Positions 20,732 to 31,240 of a stretch of 64,000 nucleotides of DNA are shown piece after piece (the first letter of the stretch is position 1; the number at the start of each line of letters is the position of its first letter). Source of the stretch: Scilla litardierei (taxonomy: Eukaryota > Streptophyta > Magnoliopsida > Asparagales > Asparagaceae). The stretch covers positions 277,753,043-277,817,042 of the forward strand of contig CM061142.1 in the NCBI GenBank assembly GCA_030789695.1. Reading direction: 5' to 3'. A program made the translations under genes and the position numbers. The notes under the pieces were generated by a model that had not been told where the DNA came from, made no database searches, and saw only the letters and a list, made by a program, of their open reading frames with translations.

Positions 20732-23194
20732 AGTTATGCCCCGCTTTCCAAGTATGGAAGGCGAGACACGGAGAGGTCCGCTCAGACTTATAGCTGTGAA
20801 GCTACAGTCTGATAAGCGTCTGTGTGTTCATCCATTCGCAGATTCTTGCATTGCAATGAAACAACAAAAATAATAGAACTCAGGCAATAATAACCAACGA
20901 TCAAAACAACATTCAATCTTATTTAAAACATCCAGAGATAAAGTCATAAATGAAATACAAGAGTCTGAAAAGAAAGACCCCAAGCATGGCCGAAACTAAG
21001 ACATAGATAAGGTGCTACGCACCGAAAAACCTAATAGCAGCAACTAGGAAAACAAATAGCAACTAAGAAAAGCCTCTAGCTGAGACTAGGATTGGTCTCC
21101 GGTATCCTCGAACTGAACGTCAGCAGAAGCCTCAAGCTCGACGTCAGCAAACTGGTCGTCCTCAGCAACAACCTCAGACTCAATTCCTAACATGCGACAC
21201 CCAAAGAGAAAAGGGTGCACGTCAACAAAAATCTAAAAATGGAAAAGGAGAGACTTTTGTGTAAGGAAACATACAGGTAATGACTGTTATAGGATGAATG
21301 CAACTAGCAGTTTAAAACATGATGACATGGCATAATATTTAATGAATGCAGCAATTTAAACTGAACATGATAGCTAACAATGTATGTCACATTGTAGCAA
21401 AAAGCTACTAAACAATATTTTACGATTTCACGAAAAGCTAGTAATCACGTCGTTCATAGAGTTTATGTCGGCACACTTATACGCTGAGTGATCGCTTAAC
21501 CCTACCCCTCCACGTGTGTCTGAACTGGTGCTCAGCTTTTGGTTCACGAACCAGGAAGTGTTTATTTGGCATAGGGTTGTCCCTAGTCTTTACATGCTAT
21601 AGGAGTAAGAATCCTACTCGCCGCAGCTTATGATTCATTGTAGCGTGTGCTACGCATTCATGGCAAGACAATCCAATGTATGAAATGACATGTGATATGC
21701 AACATTGATAGTAATAAAAGGTAGTTATTGAATGCATACATTATATCAGAATTTAAATGTGACATATGATATGCATGAACATAGCATGGCAAGGGTGTTG
21801 GATCTAGCTTCGTTGTCAAGCTAGATCAAGCATGGTGTCTACGCGACTATCATTTCATCGCCTAGCCTCTTTTACACAAAACTGAGAATAGCCTAAACAT
21901 GGCTTAACATCAACTGGGCAAGTTCCACTTGCCTGAAATAATGTTTCACAAATCTCAGATCAACGGGGTCCAGAAACTTCCTATGTGCTCAAACCAAGTT
22001 CCAACATACAGTCCCATATTAATTAGCTTCAACTAGTTATTATCCAAAGCAAGGAAATTACAGCTTTTAATCTTGATAAACATGCAGGTGTGCTGGTTCT
22101 TATGGATCAGGGGGCTTACCTTAACACGACACGAAAGCTACACTGACGTCGGGTATCGACGTCAGGGGTTGGATTCCAGAAGCGAGCAAGGTACTGCTTT
22201 AGCTTACAGCGAAGATGGCGACAACTAGAGGGGTAGTAGTACGGAGGTAAATGGCAGACCAAGGGGCAGCCTGTGGTGGCGCAGCCTAGCCGTGAAGGCG
22301 ACGATGGTGCGAGCAAGCGCACGCGCTACAGGGACAGCTGGCAGCAGCGCTTTCTTGCACGTGCTAGGTGGTTGGCAATAGGGGATTCTGTATGGGAGGG
22401 GGTCGGCAGTTTTAGGGGGATGGCTGGAAATTTTAGTGGAGGTGGAGGCCGGCGACCTGTTGTGGGGGTGGTGGCGGAGGTGGGTGAAGCGAGGGGAGAG
22501 TGGTGCGGCAGCAAGGGGAAGGCCGGAGCAACGAGGGGGTGGCCGGATTTGTGCAGCTAGGAGAAGGGGAAGTTGCGGCTGATGGGTTAGGAGAGAGACC
22601 CTATGTTTATGTGTTCACGTTATAATGAGGGGGATTGCTAAAAAGGGTGAAAATGAGTGGACTTAAGGGGTAGATTGGAGAGAGTGTGTGAGAAGGGAAG
22701 GGTAGATTTAGTGTGGCAAATAGACTAGGAAATATTAACATGATACGTAGAATCCCCTAGGATTAGATTTGATTTTTAATTAGGATTTGAAATTTGAATT
22801 AGTCCAGGGCTAACTATAGATTAAAAGTGATTAGAGCGAGGGATCAGTCTAACGGTGTCCGATAAATACAAGAAAAATATCGGGACGACCGTGGCGATGA
22901 GAGGATCGAGAATACGATGATCGGTCACATGCTAGGTTCACAGAAAATGATACTAAAAATAAAAGGTCAACTTCGAAGTCTAAAAATTTGGACGCCCCTT
23001 CATTCAAAGCTGATTGTGGAAGAATAACCCGCGAAATCACGTTCATAAAAAATTCCATAAATAACTACTCTCTCCGAGGGTCAAAACGATATATAACTTC
23101 ACGTGTTTGGGGTACAAAAGGAGGTCATAATCAATACGCGTACGAAAAGAAAGTACGCGCTGAAAAAACACATGATCGAAAAGCGACCGTTACA
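20732..23194 (-). repeat. LTR C (3' LTR of the gypsy element)
   Basis: It begins AGTTATGCCCC and ends GCGACCGTTACA. It aligns along its whole length with LTR D, apart from small indels. The 2463-bp length is close to 2414 for LTR D. The hairpin module lies at 21800-21933. Small purine-rich open frames near 22270-22560 also occur in LTR D at 29423-29656 and are not credible genes. Confidence 0.85.
21800..21933 (-). other. Conserved multi-hairpin module in LTR C
   Basis: Hairpin 1 (21800-21826) has arms GATCTAGCTT/AAGCTAGATC. A stem GCGA/TCGC surrounds the loop CTATCATTTCA. AGCC/GGCT replaces the GGCC/GGCC of LTRs A, E and F. GGCAAG/CTTGCC lies at 21917-21933. Confidence 0.6.
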
Positions 23195-23215
23195 TCCTAC
23201 CCACCTTATGAAATG
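23195..23215 (-). other. Polypurine tract next to LTR C
   Basis: The minus strand reads AAGGTGGGTAGGA directly before the LTR start TGTAACGG. It would prime plus-strand DNA synthesis. The LARD has the matching AAGGTGGGTATGA beside LTR E. Confidence 0.75.
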
Positions 23216-23229
23216 ATTCCGCCCTCGAA

Positions 23230-24700
23230 ATCTTCATCAACTACTGTTCAAGAAATAAATGCGGTAAATGCTCTGTCATCTCCTCTTCGTGCTTCGCGGT
23301 AGGCTTCCAGGTGAACCATGATGCCACTGCACTCTAACCAGGTCGACAGTCTTATTCCTCAACTGCTTCTGTCGACGGTCTAAAATCTCTACTGGTTGCT
23401 GCTTATAGGTCAGGTCCGGTCGCACTGTGATCTTTGAGAAATCCACAACATGAGATGGATCACTAACGTATCGATGTAACTGAGATACGTGAAACACGTC
23501 GTGAACTCCCTCCAGTGATGGCGACAACACCAAGCGGTAAGCCACTGCTCCAACTCGCTCTAGGACGTCAAAGGGTCCAATATACCTCGGATTCAACTTG
23601 CCTCTATTTCAAAATCGAATAACTCCTCGATTCGAAGAGATCTTGAGGAATACATGATCTCCAGGCAAAACTCCAACGGTCGCCGTTTAGCATCTGCTCA
23701 ATGCTTGAAACAGTCTTGAGCAATCCTCAGCTTCGCCCTGTTGCTCCTCACAACATCCACCGCCTCAACAATCATCTCTGGCCCTAACAGCTCCCTGTCG
23801 CCAATGTCATCCCAGCTCAGTGACAATCGACATTTCTTCTCATAAAGCTCGGCAAATGGCGACATGCCAATGCTCGCCAGGTAGCTGTTTTTATAGGCGA
23901 ACTCCACATGATGAAGATGATCCTCCCATGATCCCTTGAAATTCAACATGCATGCTCTCAGCATGTCCTCCAGAATCTGAATCGTCCTCTTGGACTGGCC
24001 ATCTGTATGCAGGTGGTACACGGTGCTGAAACTCAGACTCGTACCCAGACTCTTCTGCAGACTCTGCCAAAACTGAGATGTGAATCTCGTGTCTCTGTCC
24101 GACACGATACTCACGGGGATTCCGTGAAGTCGCACAATCTCCTGCACGATTCACGATATATAAGTATCTATACTAGGGAAAGGAAATAAAAACGGAGAGT
24201 AAAAGAATTTACCTCCATGTATCTCCTTGCTAGCGTTTCCGTCGACTGTCCCACTCGGAAACGGATGAAGTGCGTAGATTTGGTCAATAGGTCTATAATT
24301 ACCCAAACCGCGTCATTCTACTTCGGATTTCGAGGCAGTCCATTCACGAAATCCATAGTGATGTGTTGCCACTTCAACTCTGGAATCAGAAGTGGCTGTA
24401 GCAACCCAGCCGAACGATGATGCTCTGCCTTAACCTGCTGGCATACTAAACACTTGGCAACGCTCCGTGCCACACTACGCTTCATGCCATACTACCAGTA
24501 GCTCAGGTGAAGGTCCTTGTACATCTTCATGCCTACAGGATGCATGGAATATGGCGAACTATGTACCTCAAAAAGCAGCTCTTCTCTAACATCTCCAGCT
24601 GGCACACAAACTCTGGCTCCATACCTCAGTGAGCCATCCTCATGAATCAGAAAGTCAGTTCACAGACCGGCTTCTACCTACTCACGGATCTTCTTCAGCT
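23230..24700 (-). pseudogene. gypsy integrase, decayed, with an intron-like insert
   Basis: Integrase joins the element DNA to the host chromosome. In minus order: a zinc-binding part with SVAKCLVCQQVKAEHH (about 24450); the core start WQHITMDFVNGLP with the first catalytic Asp (about 24370); LARRYME, then a 71-bp GT-AG insert (24212-24142), then [20 protein letters not shown] and the TDGQS motif. The C-terminal part has YIGPFDVLERVGAVAYRL, GVHDVFHVSQL and LDRRQKQLRNKTV. Stops (near 24310 and 24500) and a terminal frameshift after VQWHHGS inactivate it. No clear chromodomain remains. Confidence 0.85.
24142..24212 (-). other. 71-bp GT-AG intron-like insertion in integrase
   Basis: The minus strand reads ATGGAG, then GTAAATTC through GTGCAG, then GAGATTGTGCG. 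Leaving it out joins RRYME to EIVRLHGIP in phase 0, the form seen in related integrases. The insert is AT-rich, holds a stop in frame and is not a multiple of three. Confidence 0.65.
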
Positions 24701-24899
24701 TCAGATCTCCAGCCTGACCTGCCTTGATCCGGTCCACGATCATCGACTGTATCTGCATACACATCAGCGACAAAACCTCTACAGAAAGCACAATCTTAAT
24801 GCCTAACTCACAGAACTCCTGCTGTAACCTCCACTGTGAATTCAACATCATAACTGCTGGAAGTCTACTCAGTGCATCAGGAACTACGTTCACCTTGCC

Positions 24900-25215
24900 A
24901 GGGTGATACTACAAGTCGATCTCGTAATCCGCCATGAGCTCCAACCATCGACGCTGTCACATGTTGAGCTCCTTCTGCGTAAAGGCATATTTCAAGCTTT
25001 TGTGATCAGTGAAAATCTTCACTTTCTCACCCAGCAGGAAATGCCTCCAAGTCTTGAGCGCGAACATGACTGCAGCCAACTCTAAGTCGTGTGTCGGGTA
25101 GTTATTCTCATGAACCTTGAGCTGACGAGAAGCGTATGCGACCATGCATCTATGCTGATGCAAAACACAACCAAGACCCTTGCCAGATGCATCACAAAAG
25201 ACCTCGAAGTCACCA
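24900..25215 (-). pseudogene. gypsy RNase H, decayed
   Basis: RNase H removes the RNA template during reverse transcription. The visible core reads [36 protein letters not shown] and then [18 protein letters not shown], typical of Ty3/gypsy RNase H with the conserved E of DLELAA and the D of FTDH. Further on, in minus sense, VVPDALSRL (about 24890) marks the end of the domain. Stops flank the frame. It lies between the RT and integrase, in the usual gypsy order. Confidence 0.85.
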
Positions 25216-26120
25216 CTCTAATCAGGCACAACTAGAACAGGTGCTGAAATCAATCTCGCCTTCAGAATAGAAAAGGCCTCCTCACAATCATCGGACCAAA
25301 CAAACGGTATATCCTTCCTCATCAGTCTAGTCATCGTCTCTGCAATCTGAGAGAAATCCTTGATGAAGCATCGATAATATCCTGCTAGCCCAAGAAAACT
25401 CCTGATCTCTGACGCCGTCCGCAAAATCGGCCACTCTCTGATAGCCTTGATCTTCTCCTGATCCACAGATATGCCATCTCCTGACATCACATGTCCAAGG
25501 AAGGCAACTCTATCCAACCAGAACTCACACTTGGAATACTTTGCTTACAGACGATGCTTCCTCAGAATCTCCAGAACTGTCCTCAAGTGCTCGACATGCT
25601 CCTCTTCCGACTTCGAATAGATCAAGATGTCGTCATTAAAGATAACGACGAACTTATCTAAGAAGTCATAGAAAATCAGGTTCATCCGGTTCATGAAAAT
25701 GGCGGGTGCGTTGGTCACACCAAAAGGCATGACCACGAACTCTTAGTGTCCACACTTCATTCAGAACGCTGTCTTCTGCCCATCATTCTTCTTCACTGTC
25801 AGCTGGTGATATCCGCTCCTGAGATCCAATTTAGAGAATACCCTCGATCCTCCAAGCTGATCGAAAATGTCGTCTATACATGGCAACAGATACTTGTTCT
25901 TGATGGTGACTGCATTCAACTCTCTGTAGTCCACGCACATACTGCTCAAACTATCCTTCTTCTTCACCAGCAATACAGGTGCTTCCCACGGGGACAAACT
26001 AGTATGAATATAACCCTTCTGCAAGAGCTCATCCAACTATCTATGCAGCTCCTCCAACTCTGTTAGAGCCAGACGATACGATGCTTTCGAAATGGGCTGC
26101 GCTCCTGGAATAAGATCAAT
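25216..26120 (-). pseudogene. gypsy reverse transcriptase, decayed
   Basis: RT copies element RNA into DNA. Motifs in order: [56 protein letters not shown] (first catalytic Asp), [18 protein letters not shown], then [11 protein letters not shown] at the active site (FNDD at 25629-25640, where gypsy elements have F-I/V-D-D). The connection follows with [16 protein letters not shown] and [19 protein letters not shown]. Stops interrupt near 25759, 25741 and 25543. The Asn in the active-site motif is a further sign of decay. Confidence 0.9.
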
Positions 26121-26124
26121 CGAG

Positions 26125-26628
26125 AACTCAAGAGCTCGATCGGGCGGCGGTCCTCCTTAGGAAAGACGTCATCGAAGTCTATCACCACAGCTGGTCTTCT
26201 CTCCTCTATCTACATAGCTACTATCTCTTCCACTGGCTTGGCCCGAAATCTAACGTGCCCAAGCGAACTGCTACCGCTGCTTAACTCGAAGGTCGGATGA
26301 CCTGGAGTCTCAAACACCACCTTCTTCTGTCGGCAGTCGATTATAGCAAAGAAACTACCCAGCCAATCCATCCAATGAATGACATCATAATTGGTGATGT
26401 CGTGGATGATAAAATCGGCATATAGCTCGTGTCCACAGACAACCAAGGGACAAGATCGGCAACCAAGGTGCACTGAGATTACACCATTCCCCGTAATGAT
26501 ACCCCATCTCTTGGAAAGAGGGGAAATTGACAGAGAATGCTTGTCCACAAAACTCCGAGATAAGATGCACATAGATGCATCGGAGTCGAAGAGAATTCGA
26601 GCAGGAAATGCACAAACAAGGATAACTC
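26125..26628 (-). pseudogene. gypsy aspartic protease, catalytic Gly lost
   Basis: The protease cuts the gag-pol polyprotein. After the intron-like insert the frame reads VILVCAFPARILFDSDASMCILS. The catalytic triplet is DSD (26587-26579) where retropepsins have DSG or DTG, so it should be inactive. NYDVIHWMDWL, IDCRQKKVVF and the run to VEEIVAM follow, then a stop and a one-base frameshift into the RT linker. The order and sequence fit the retropepsin of plant Ty3/gypsy elements. Confidence 0.82.
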
Positions 26629-26730
26629 CTAACAAACAAGGTAGCAAATCAAAATCTATTCTAACAAAACAAGATCTAATCTAACATGCAAGATCAACTA
26701 ATGAAAAATAAACACTAGTCTGAGGATTAC
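26629..26730 (-). other. 102-bp GT-AG intron-like insertion between gag and protease
   Basis: The minus strand reads GTTATTACAG, then GTAATCCTCAG through TTTGTTAG, then GAGTTATCCTTG. Leaving it out gives VITGVILVC, the usual linker form (V-V-T-G) before the protease. It is phase 1. It has stops in frame and is T-rich toward its 3' end. Confidence 0.65.
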
Positions 26731-27775
26731 CTGTAATAACTTCGTCTTCAGCCTCCGCCTCTACCGTATTCAACGTGAAAGCTTGCTTCCTCGGCTGAGC
26801 TGCCAGCTGTAAAGCCTGATTCTGAGATATAAGAGGCGTTCCACGTCCGGCAGCTACTGGTGCTCTTTGCTACTGATTAGCACATGGGCAATCCTTCAAT
26901 GAATGCATAGCGTCGCCACAAAGTAAGCACTGGCCCAGGAACCTCCTGCACAGCTCCTTCACATGACCAGCTTTGCCACGTTGATATCACATCTTCTGAC
27001 TAGGCCCACCTAGCCTCTTAAACTGTGCAGACTGAGTAGGCTTAATCATAGACCTAACCACAGCTCTGGCCTACTCCATTGGCATCTTGCCTCCTCCTGA
27101 AAACTGCACCTTCTTTTGATTAGTAATCAACTCCTGCCTCTTCACAGCTATAAGCAACCTCTGGTACGAGTCCATCCGAAGAAGACATCGAACTCTGCAG
27201 ATCAAGGAAAGACCCTGAAGGAATCGCTGAGCTCGATCCTCGGGGGTCCGCACCAAATTCGGCACAAAGCGGCACAACCTGGTGAACTCCTGGTGGTACT
27301 GGTCCACCGTCAGACTTCCTTGCTTCAAGTTGATGACCTGCTGCATCAACTTCCTCCTGGCAGCTCGAGAGAAGAACTCCTCGTCAAATCTAGCTTTGAA
27401 TGTAGCCCAATGGATAGGCCTCACCAGGATCTCTTCCTCAGCATCCCACTAACTACTGGCATTGTCCTTCAGCTGCTTCTTCACCAACTCGACCCATCCA
27501 TCCGGGTCATTCTTCGAAAGAAGCAGGTTGTCCTCTGTGTTCCTCACCCATTCTTTAGCAGCCAAAGGTCCTTCTGATCCAGTGAAGTATGTCTGGCCCA
27601 GCTCTCGAAACTGCTTCACTACAGGATCGAAGTGAGGGTCATTCTGAAGAAAGCACTGATGTACTTGCATCATCTGCTGCATCAGCCTCATCATCTTAGG
27701 AATGGTAGCTGCTCCATCAGCTCCATCACCATCTCCTGCTCCACTACCAGCTTGGGTAATATGTCTTCCAGCCGT
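26731..27775 (-). pseudogene. gypsy gag (retrotrans_gag and zinc knuckle), decayed
   Basis: Gag forms the particle that packages element RNA. The start codon has become ACG at 27775; the related stub at 20596 still has ATG. The frame carries FRELGQTYFTGSEGPLAAKEW, then the core WATFKARFDEEFFSRAARRKLMQQ and QGSLTVDQYHQEFTRLCRFVP, typical of retrotrans_gag. A CX2CX4HX4C knuckle (QCLLCGDAMHSLKDCP) lies near 26900. Stops replace expected Trp at about 27447 and 27069, and another stop lies near 26980. The end, EDEVIT, runs into the intron-like insert. Confidence 0.88.
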
Positions 27776-27911
27776 CTAAGACAAGGAAAACGTTCACATT
27801 AGACTTAAATTTATGACTCGAATGTTTCGAACGTCTCAATGGGTGTTTTATTATTATCATTGTCTCGATATTTCGTAGGTGCAACGGCCTGCATGGGCCA
27901 CCATAAAAACC
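27776..27911 (-). other. gypsy leader with primer-site block
   Basis: Untranslated leader between LTR D and gag. The minus strand reads TGGTGGCCCATGCAGG at 27903-27888, nine bases from the LTR edge. Confidence 0.6.
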
Positions 27912-30325
27912 AGTCACGCCCCTCTTCCCATGTATGAAAGGCGAGACACGGAGAGTCCGCTCAGACTTGAAGATGTGAAGCTACAGTCTGATAAGCGTCT
28001 ATGTGTTCATCCATTCACAGATTCTTGCATTGCAATGAAACAACAACAATAATAATTTAGAACGCATGCAATAATAACCAACGATCGAAACAACATTCAA
28101 TTTTATTCAAAACATCCAGAGATAAAGTCATAAAAGAAATACAAGAGTCTGAAAAGAAAGGCCCCAAGCATGGCCAAAACTAAGACATAGATAAGGTGCT
28201 ACGCACCGAAAAACCTAACAGCAGCAACTAGGAAAACAAATAGCAACTAAGAGAAGCCTCCAGTTGAGACTAGGATTGGTCTCCGGTATCCTCAAACTGA
28301 ACGTCAGCAGAAGCCTTAAGCTCAACGTCAGCAAACTGGTTATCTTCAGCAATAACCTCAGACTCAAAGCCTAACATGCGACACCCAAAGAGAAAAGTGC
28401 GCATGTCAGCAAAAATCTCCAAATGGAAAAAGAGAGACTTTTGTGTAATGAAACATATAGGTAATGACAGTTATTGGATGAATGCAACTAGCAGTTTAAA
28501 ACATGATGACATGGCATAATATTTAATAAATGCAGCAATTTAAAATGAACATGATAGCTAACAATGCATGTCCATCGTAGCAAAAAGCTACTAAACACTA
28601 TTTCATGATTTCACAAAAACCTAGTAATCACGTCGTGCAAAGAGTTTACGTCGGCACACTTATACGCTGAGTGATCGCTTAACCCTACCCCTCCACGTGT
28701 GTTTGAACTGGTGCTCAGCTTTTGGTTCACGAGCCAGGAAGTGTTTATTTGGCATAGGGTTGTCCCTAGCCTTTACATACTATAGGAGTCAGAATCCTAC
28801 TCGCAGCAGCTTATGATTCATTGTAGCGTGTGCTACGCATTCATGGCAAGACAATAAAATGCATGAAATGACATGTGATATGCAACATTTATAGTAATAA
28901 AAGTTAGTTATTGAATGCGTACAATATATCAGAATTTAAACGTGACATATGATATGCATGAACATAGCATGGCAAGGGTGTCGGATCTAGCTTCGTTGTC
29001 AAGCTAGATCAAGCATGGTGTCTAGGCAATTATCATTTTATCACCTAGCCTCTTTTACACAAAACTGAGAATAGCCTAAACATGGCTTAACATCAACTGG
29101 GCAAGTTCCACTTGCCTGAAATAATGTGTCGCAAATCTCAGATCAACGAGGTCCAGAAACTTCCTATGTGCTCAAACCAATTTCCAACCTACAGTCCCAT
29201 ATTAATTAGCTTCAATTAGTTATTATCCAAAGCAAGGAAATTACGGTTTTTAATCTTGTTAAACATGGGGGTGTGCTGGTTCCTACGGATCGGGGGCTCA
29301 CCTTAACAAGACGCGAAAGCTACACTGACGTCAGGTAGCGACGTCAGGGGTTGGATTCCGGCAGCGAGCAAGGTACGACGTCGGCTTACGGCGAAGATGG
29401 CGACAACTAGAGGGGCAGTAGCATGGAGGTAAATGACGGACCAAGGGGCGTCCTGTGTTGGCGCGGCCTGGCCGTGAAGGCGATGACGGCGCGAGCAAGC
29501 AAGCGCGCAACAGGGACAGCCGGTGGCAGCACTTGCGTGGCCGGTAATATGGCTGCTGTGCAAGATGGGGTTGACAGTTTTAGGGGGATGGCCGACGGTT
29601 TTAGTGGAGGTGGAGGCCGGCGACCTCCCGTGGGGGTGGTGGCCGGAGGTGGGTGAAGAGAGGGGAGAGTAGTGCGGCAGCAAGGGGAAGGTCGGAGCGA
29701 CGAGGGGGTGGCCAGATTTGTGCGGCTAGGGGGAAGGGGAAGTTGCGGCCGATGGGTTAGGAGAGAAACCCTAGGTTTAGGTGTTCACGTCATAATGAGG
29801 GGGATTGCTAAAGAGGGTGAAAATGAGTGGACTTAAGGGGTATATTGGAGAGAGTGTGTGAGAAGGGGAGGGTAGATTGAATCCCCTAGAATTAGATTTG
29901 ATTTTTAATTAGGATTTGAAATTTGAATTAGTCTAGGGCTAACTATAGATTAAAAGTGATTAGGGCGAAGGGTCAGTCTAACGGTGTCCAAAAAATACAA
30001 GAAAAATATTGGGACGACCGTGGCGACAAGAGGATCAAGAATACGATGATCAGTCACGTGCTAGGTTCATGGAAAACAATACTAAAAATAAAAGGTCAAT
30101 GTCGTAGTCTAAAAGTTAGGACACCCCTTCATTCAAAGCTGATTTGTGGAAGAATGACCCGTGAAATGACGTTCATAAAAAATTCCACAAATAACTACTC
30201 TCTCAGAGGGTCAAAACGATATATAACTTCGCGCGTTTGGGGTACAAAAGTGAGGTCACAATAAATACGCCTACAAAAAGAAAGTACGCACTGAAAAAAC
30301 ACACGATCGAAAAGCGACCGATACA
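27912..30325 (-). repeat. LTR D (5' LTR of the gypsy element)
   Basis: It begins AGTCACGCCCC and ends GCGACCGATACA; the last bases differ from the TTACA of the other LTRs. It aligns throughout with LTR C. The hairpin module lies at 28984-29116. Confidence 0.85.
28984..29116 (-). other. Conserved multi-hairpin module in LTR D
   Basis: Hairpin 1 arms are GATCTAGCTT/AAGCTAGATC (28984-29010). The loop block TATCATTTTA follows with a weaker stem, then AGCC/GGCT and GGCAAG/CTTGCC (29100-29116). Confidence 0.55.
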
Positions 30326-31010
30326 TAATCATTTAATACTTCTATATATAATTAACTTTTTTCGTGCAATAATACAGAAGAATCAGATGCGTTAAACTAA
30401 AGGACACATGCACCGGCCAAGACGTCACAAAAATCATTATTCCATGGTGTTATTCATTCTTAGCCAGACAAAACAAGAAATATAATAGAGATCCTTCTCA
30501 AATATACAACATGTAGTCTTTCTATAAGTGCACTCCAGTTTATGTCTCCTTAACATTCAATTGATTTATTCTTTCTTTAAGTGCACACAACAACTCAGAA
30601 TCATCTTTGCATCAACCAAAATGCAAGTATTGCACCTTCATAAATCTAATATAGGAACTCCATTCCTCTCTGTCAAAATATCACTCCCATGCAAAAATTT
30701 ATACTTTTTGCCTCCTTCCAAAATAAAGGTTATATATAAATGCAACTGACAACCTACCACTTGTTGCTACCCCCATTTACTCCCAACTAAAAATTTCTAA
30801 AGATTTTGTATGAACAAAATGTTGATCATTCATAATGACAATGTAACTGTGCTTTAGAAATAAATTGAACTTATGACAAACAAGATGCCATCTAAGTTCT
30901 GACCTACACATAATAAATGTACAGAACTTAATATCAAAAATTTTCTTTAAACCCCTAAGTTTCTCAATCACCAAAATAGGAACCACGATCCTCAAAGCTA
31001 AACTGTATTT
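30326..31010. other. AT-rich sequence, nothing identified
   Basis: No protein family, repeat boundary or RNA gene is recognisable. Short open frames here (about 30528-30749 and 30777-30995) have no motif I know. The second exon expected for the neighbouring SINA-like fragment was looked for on the minus strand and not found. Confidence 0.6.
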
Positions 31011-31064
31011 CTACTTAAAAAGCATAATCAACTTTATTAAATTAAAAAATGTGGATTTTTGAAC

Positions 31065-31238
31065 CTGATATAAAGGGGGCCGCAAGGGCTTACAACAAAT
31101 GGAGCATTCGAGAACATCTCGATCAATAGTTACTGAAATTTCACCTTTTTCCACAATCCCACAAGATTCTTCTTCAATTTCATCTTCATTCAACACTTCA
31201 TCTTGATTTTCTTCAAATATGATTGCATTTGCTATCAA
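31065..31238 (-). pseudogene. SINA-like E3 ubiquitin ligase, first-exon fragment
   Basis: The minus frame has an acidic stretch (NEDEIEEESCG) followed by ISVTIDRDVLECSICCKPL and RPPLYQ. This resembles the start of the RING finger in plant SINA-like proteins (D-V-L-D-C-P-I-C, then E-P-L and a P-P-x-F-Q element). The frame meets CAG followed by GTTCAA at 31065, a possible splice donor at the place where the family has its first intron. The rest of the RING, the zinc-finger region and TRAF-like domain are not found to the left before LTR D. The neighbours are transposable elements, so this is probably a gene fragment. The first residues and the start are uncertain. Confidence 0.55.
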
Positions 31239-31240
31239 TA

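Larger units (their letters stand above)
20732..30325 (-). mobile_element. Decayed Ty3/gypsy retrotransposon with two LTRs
   Basis: It reads on the minus strand: LTR D (5', 27912-30325), leader and primer site, gag, protease, RT, RNase H, integrase, polypurine tract, LTR C (3', 20732-23194). The order PR-RT-RH-IN defines Ty3/gypsy. Every domain has stops or lost catalytic residues, so it is inactive. Both LTRs start AGTTATG or AGTCACG where the LARD LTRs have TGTCACG, so the change was probably already present in the parent. The left LTR is followed by another internal stub, so no simple target duplication is visible. Confidence 0.88.

Noticed and set aside
22273..22560. Gly-rich frame in LTR C
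   Set aside because: It comes from G-rich LTR sequence; the matching place in LTR D is broken.
30777..30995. Minus-strand frame near the SINA-like exon, considered as a second exon
   Set aside because: It lacks the RING continuation (GH and Cys pairs) expected after the first exon.
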